Assembly: GCA_022842065.1 (NCBI GenBank) | Contig: JALHQH010000013.1 | Coordinates: 1-64,000 of the forward strand | Direction of reading: 5' to 3' | Origin: Caldilineaceae bacterium | GTDB lineage: Bacteria; Chloroflexota; Anaerolineae; Caldilineales; Caldilineaceae | Length of the DNA stretch: 64,000 bases | The notes under the pieces: generated by a model | Databases searched by the model: none | The model's input: only the letters and a program-made list of their open reading frames with translations | Told to the model about the DNA's origin: nothing | Position numbers and translations under genes: made by a program | Shown: positions 61,094 through 64,000 of the stretch, piece by piece | Layout: each line of letters starts with the position of its first letter | Position numbering within the stretch: the stretch's first letter is position 1

Positions 61094-61876
61094 ATGACTT
61101 TATCGATGAATAGGCCAGTCATTTTTCTTGATGATGCCGGTGTCCTGAATAGCAACCGATTGCGCGGCCCTCAATGGAGGACGCATGTCGGTCGGTTTAT
61201 GGCAGATCGGTTTGGTGGAGAGGCCGAGGCATGGGGCGATGCAAACGCAGTCATAGCTGCAAAGATCGTAAATCCTGAGTTTCGTGAACAAACGCGACTT
61301 AGATTAGGTCTGCGCGACCTAACGTTTGAAGCATTTGAGCATGCGTACGCAAATGCATGGATAACCGGACTATTCGAGGCCGTTGGCATTCCACTACCGA
61401 GGCTAATTGATCAATTGCTGGTGCATCGCGAAGCGCACGTGTATGCGTGTGAACGTGTGCGGGCAGAAATCGCCGGAGCGAGCGATGCGGTACGCTATTT
61501 GCATCTCATGGGCTGTAAGCTTCATTTGGCGTCAAATGGACCATCGTATGAGAACGAGGCGATATTGCGAAGTATGGGAATTCGTGCCGAGATCGGCGAA
61601 GCATACGGTACTGATATCGTGAATGTGATGAAAGAGAGCGGAAAGTTTTATGAAGCGATCTTTCGGCATGCAGATGTCGAGCCATACGAGGCCATTGTTA
61701 TTGACGACAAGTGCGAAATGCTGTCTTATGCAGCTAAGATTGGTGCAGGTACCGTTTGCGTAGGTGATAACGAAAGTGCAGAATTCGAGCCTGATGTACG
61801 AGTACAGCACTTGTCAGAATTCACTGCAGATAGAGCGAGGGAGTTGTCAAATCAATCTAGCAGGCGCAAGGTCTGA
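61094..61876 (+). CDS. HAD-superfamily hydrolase
   Basis: A 260-residue protein. HAD motif I reads VIFLDDAGVLN (D13/D14; the usual second Asp two places on is A15 or G16 depending on register). Motif II is LHLASNGPSYE, and motif IV is AIVIDDKCEML followed by the GAGTVCVG strand. A helical cap lies between motifs I and II. It probably cleaves a phosphate ester or haloacid. The first ATG is used; MNRPVIF at 61106 is possible. Confidence 0.8.
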   Translation: MTLSMNRPVIFLDDAGVLNSNRLRGPQWRTHVGRFMADRFGGEAEAWGDANAVIAAKIVNPEFREQTRLRLGLRDLTFEAFEHAYANAWITGLFEAVGIPLPRLIDQLLVHREAHVYACERVRAEIAGASDAVRYLHLMGCKLHLASNGPSYENEAILRSMGIRAEIGEAYGTDIVNVMKESGKFYEAIFRHADVEPYEAIVIDDKCEMLSYAAKIGAGTVCVGDNESAEFEPDVRVQHLSEFTADRARELSNQSSRRKV

Positions 61877-62051
61877 ATCACTCTCGCCATAGAGAATGCC
61901 GCTTGCGTTCGTCGCACAACACGGCTTGCACTGGCGGCGGCAATGGCTGGCGGCATTTGAGCCGGGCGCAGGTCGTGTGGGCCATGGCCGCCGCTGAAGC
62001 CTACGTTCGGCTGCACTGGCGGCGTGGTACGAAAGGAGCGAGGCTAGTTCT

Positions 62052-62144
62052 ATGTTCACCATTGAACGCGCGGCGGTCGAGGATGTCGACCTACTCAAGC
62101 AGCTCCTAAGTGAGACCTGGGTTGCCACGTACGCTGACCATATC
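62052..62144 (+). pseudogene. Truncated GNAT acetyltransferase remnant
   Basis: A start codon behind GAAAGGAG opens MFTIERAAVEDVDLLKQLLS, then ETWVATYADHI, a standard GNAT N-terminus. After about 31 codons the similarity stops and the frame runs into the promoter of the next gene. The acetyl-CoA motif is missing, so the gene is broken. Confidence 0.6.
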
Positions 62145-62158
62145 GTGACAGTCTTTTT

Positions 62159-62167
62159 TGTTATAAT
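62159..62167 (+). promoter_or_regulatory. Extended -10 promoter
   Basis: TGTTATAAT precedes the 71-codon gene at 62233 by 65 bases. It has the same TGnTATAAT form as the elements before darT and the VapB-like gene. Confidence 0.5.
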
Positions 62168-62232
62168 AGGCTCAATGACGACTGCACTTAGTGATTTTGC
62201 AGAAATAGTGACAGGTTCATCAGGAGCAAACA

Positions 62233-62448
62233 ATGACACTGGTCGAAATTTTACCGACGATCCGGCAGTTACCGGCATTTGAAAAATTACGCTTAATTCG
62301 GATTCTAGCCGAAGAATTGGATACAAGTGAAGAAATTTATCCGTTTGAGCACCATAAGACTTATCTGTTGCCAACCCCCTACGATATGTTTGGCGCAGGG
62401 CAAGCATTGGCCGATGCATTAACAACCTTTGAAGCCAAGAAACAGTAA
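62233..62448 (+). CDS. Small antitoxin-like protein without a toxin partner
   Basis: A 71-residue protein. AGGAG lies 6 bases before the ATG. The front half (LPAFEKLRLIRILAEELDT) resembles the LxxxEKLRLIexLAeeL helix of small antitoxin-type proteins and of the protein at 62615 (LRPKDQVRLIARLAPKVE). No toxin gene follows; the next gene starts its own module. It may be an orphan antitoxin. Confidence 0.6.
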   Translation: MTLVEILPTIRQLPAFEKLRLIRILAEELDTSEEIYPFEHHKTYLLPTPYDMFGAGQALADALTTFEAKKQ

Positions 62449-62576
62449 ACAATGCGTTTTCCGTGGCGATGTTGTGTGCTCGCAGTCGCCAAACCCACTG
62501 AACAAGGCGTTCGGCAGCGCGTAAGCAGTTATGTTGCGGCCAACACAGCTTACGTTCCATTGTAATATTCAATGTG

Positions 62577-62585
62577 TGATATAAT
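62577..62585 (+). promoter_or_regulatory. Extended -10 promoter of the VapBC-like pair
   Basis: TGATATAAT lies about 30 bases before the antitoxin start codon. The short leader carries AAGGAG. Confidence 0.5.
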
Positions 62586-62614
62586 TGCTCCAACTATTTG
62601 GAAAGGAGCAAATG

Positions 62615-62881
62615 ATGAGTAGTCAAGTGGTGATCGCCGATGAAGTTACTTTTGAGCAGGTATTCAGCCTCGCCCAGCAACTGCGCCCCAAAGATCAAGT
62701 TCGCCTTATTGCCCGTCTTGCCCCCAAGGTTGAATGGGTTCTCGAACAAGTGGAGTCAATGACACCAGTCCTGACGCGTAAGCCGCTCCGCGGGTTACTT
62801 GCTGATCTAGGACCGGCTCCATCCAGCGAAGAAATTGATGAGGTGCAACACGAAATGTGGGCAACCTTTGGGGAGGAGTAG
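62615..62881 (+). CDS. Antitoxin of a type II toxin-antitoxin pair
   Basis: An 88-residue protein. Two adjacent ATG codons follow AAGGAG; the second (62615) has the better spacing. The central helix LRPKDQVRLIARLAPKVEWV and the acidic C-terminus EEIDEVQHEMWATFGEE suit an antitoxin that wraps a PIN toxin. It ends 2 bases before the toxin ATG, so the pair is coupled. Confidence 0.75.
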   Translation: MSSQVVIADEVTFEQVFSLAQQLRPKDQVRLIARLAPKVEWVLEQVESMTPVLTRKPLRGLLADLGPAPSSEEIDEVQHEMWATFGEE

Positions 62882-62883
62882 GT

Positions 62884-63288
62884 ATGGCTATTCGGGTAGT
62901 TGCGGATACGCATACAATTTTGTGGTATCTCTATAATGATACTCGTCTTTCATCAACCGCTAACGCCCTGATGGATACAATTGACAATGCGGGTGATCAG
63001 ATTGCGATTGCCTCAATTACGTTGGCAGAAATCATCTATCTCGTCGAGAAAGGAAGAATTGATGGTCTGGCCTTTGGACGTGTAGTTCGAGCTATAGAGC
63101 AAGCGAATGCCACTTTGGTTGAAGTCCCATTTGATCACACCGTTGCTGAAGCTATGCGTCAGATTGCACGAATACACGTTCCAGAATTGCCGGATCGGAT
63201 TGTGACAGCTACAGCATTACATCTCGGCGTGCCTGTGATTAGTCGTGATCATAAGATTCATACCTCTATTGTCACCACAATTTGGTAA
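62884..63288 (+). CDS. vapC: PIN-domain ribonuclease toxin (VapC-like)
   Basis: A 134-residue PIN toxin. The acidic metal-binding set is present: D8 (VVADTHTILWYL), E49 (TLAEIIYLVEKG), D104 (LPDRIVTATAL) and D122 (VISRDHKI). GGAGGAG lies before the ATG at 62884. It should cleave RNA when freed from the antitoxin encoded directly upstream. Confidence 0.9.
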   Translation: MAIRVVADTHTILWYLYNDTRLSSTANALMDTIDNAGDQIAIASITLAEIIYLVEKGRIDGLAFGRVVRAIEQANATLVEVPFDHTVAEAMRQIARIHVPELPDRIVTATALHLGVPVISRDHKIHTSIVTTIW

Positions 63289-63354
63289 TCAGTTCTCCTC
63301 TGTTTGTTGGTTGTGCAGTACTGTGGTATCAGTAATTCCCCACCGAACACCCAT

Positions 63355-64000
63355 CTATCCACCCGCCGTCTCCCGGCAAAGCAACCAATCGGCCAACAGC
63401 GCGACCACCATCGCGGCCAGGCTACTCCCCACCACACCCAACCAGCCAAAATGTTGCCAGGCGACGCCGGGTAGCGCCGCGCCCAGGGTGCCCCCCAAAT
63501 AGTAACTCATCAGGTAAAGCGCCCCGGCGCCGCCTTTGTTGTAGCGGGCCAGGGTGTTGACCAGCGCCGGGGCAATTGCCTGTGCGGTGAACATCCCTGT
63601 GCAGAGCACAAAGAGGCTAGCCACCACCACCGGCAATAGGGGGATTAGGGTTAACCCAATTCCCAGCATCGCGATCCCTAACCCGACAGCAATCAATCGC
63701 CGCCGCGGATAACGCGCCGAGAGGCGGCCGGCCCACGGTGAAACAATCACCCCGGCCAGATAACTTACATAGGCCAGGGCGACGAGGGCGGGGGAGAGGA
63801 AAAATGGCGCGGCGGTGAGGTAGTAGGGCAGGTAGGTGAAGATGCCGATAAAACCAAAGAAGAGCGATCCGCCAATTAAAAACGCGCCAAGCAGGGCGCG
63901 ATTCCCTAGATGGGCAAACATACCGCGATAAGCGTCCAACCACCCCCGGCGGTGACGGGGCAGATCACGCGGTAAGGCAATGCCCATCCAGATCGCACAG
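63355..64000 (-). CDS. MFS transporter, C-terminal part (cut by window edge)
   Basis: The reading frame is open to the right edge, so the N-terminal half is outside. The visible 214 residues hold about six helices with the MFS loop GRLSARYPRRRLIAVGLGIA (given in part) and the C-terminal block SYYLGGTLGAALPGVAWQHFGW (given in part). This resembles YnfM/AraJ-type drug or sugar exporters. It is convergent with the VapC-like gene. Confidence 0.85.
   Translation of the reverse strand, partial: CAIWMGIALPRDLPRHRRGWLDAYRGMFAHLGNRALLGAFLIGGSLFFGFIGIFTYLPYYLTAAPFFLSPALVALAYVSYLAGVIVSPWAGRLSARYPRRRLIAVGLGIAMLGIGLTLIPLLPVVVASLFVLCTGMFTAQAIAPALVNTLARYNKGGAGALYLMSYYLGGTLGAALPGVAWQHFGWLGVVGSSLAAMVVALLADWLLCRETAGG

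Overview
The window is a stretch of bacterial chromosome. It carries a housekeeping block (thrS-infC-rpmI-rplT-trmH, truD, two tRNA genes), a large block for uronic-acid or sugar-acid use, and two accessory islands. The mix of an ArsA-type ATPase with an Hsp20-like tail, a T-box leader, many enolase-superfamily and Gfo/Idh/MocA enzymes, and abundant cytosine-rich palindromic repeats suggests a Chloroflexota bacterium (Anaerolineae or Caldilineae type). That placement is inference, not a database result.

1-23.3 kb: catabolic block, almost all on the minus strand. It holds three Gfo/Idh/MocA dehydrogenases, an N-acyl-D-amino-acid deacylase, an oligopeptide-type ABC importer (one lipoprotein and two permeases, with no ATPase in view), a heparinase II/III-like lyase, a GMC oxidoreductase, an enolase-superfamily dehydratase, a mutarotase-like protein, two PLP aminotransferases, an NHL-repeat protein, an UxuA-like mannonate dehydratase and a DUF1080 protein. 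Together they look like import and stepwise breakdown of an acidic or aminated glycan. No transcription regulator was found here.

23.3-42.2 kb: accessory and defence region. It contains a DarTG toxin-antitoxin pair, a membrane-anchored Mrr-like nuclease, an MFS transporter, an MlrC-like metallopeptidase, a complete type I restriction-modification operon (hsdM-hsdS-hsdR), an HTH/membrane/TPR protein, and a large protein of unknown function with five 39-41-residue repeats. The hsdR gene carries an in-frame copy of a cytosine-rich double-hairpin repeat that is found elsewhere in this window only between genes.

42.7-58.3 kb: core genes. These are tRNA-Lys(TTT), a helix-hairpin-helix membrane protein with a tiny overlapping membrane ORF, an RNA methyltransferase, rplT, rpmI, infC (probably with an ATA start), a ThrRS without a TGS domain, an M20 peptidase behind a T-box leader, tRNA-Val(GAC), a Lon-N-domain protein, TruD, a methyltransferase, an ArsA-like ATPase and several membrane proteins.

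58.4-64 kb: a GH3 beta-glucosidase, then a cassette-like row of small plus-strand genes (HAD hydrolase, acetyltransferase remnant, orphan antitoxin-like protein, VapBC-type pair). The right edge cuts an MFS transporter gene.

Intergenic space is unusually rich in long inverted repeats. Several start within a few bases of a stop codon and are built from short words that differ from locus to locus.
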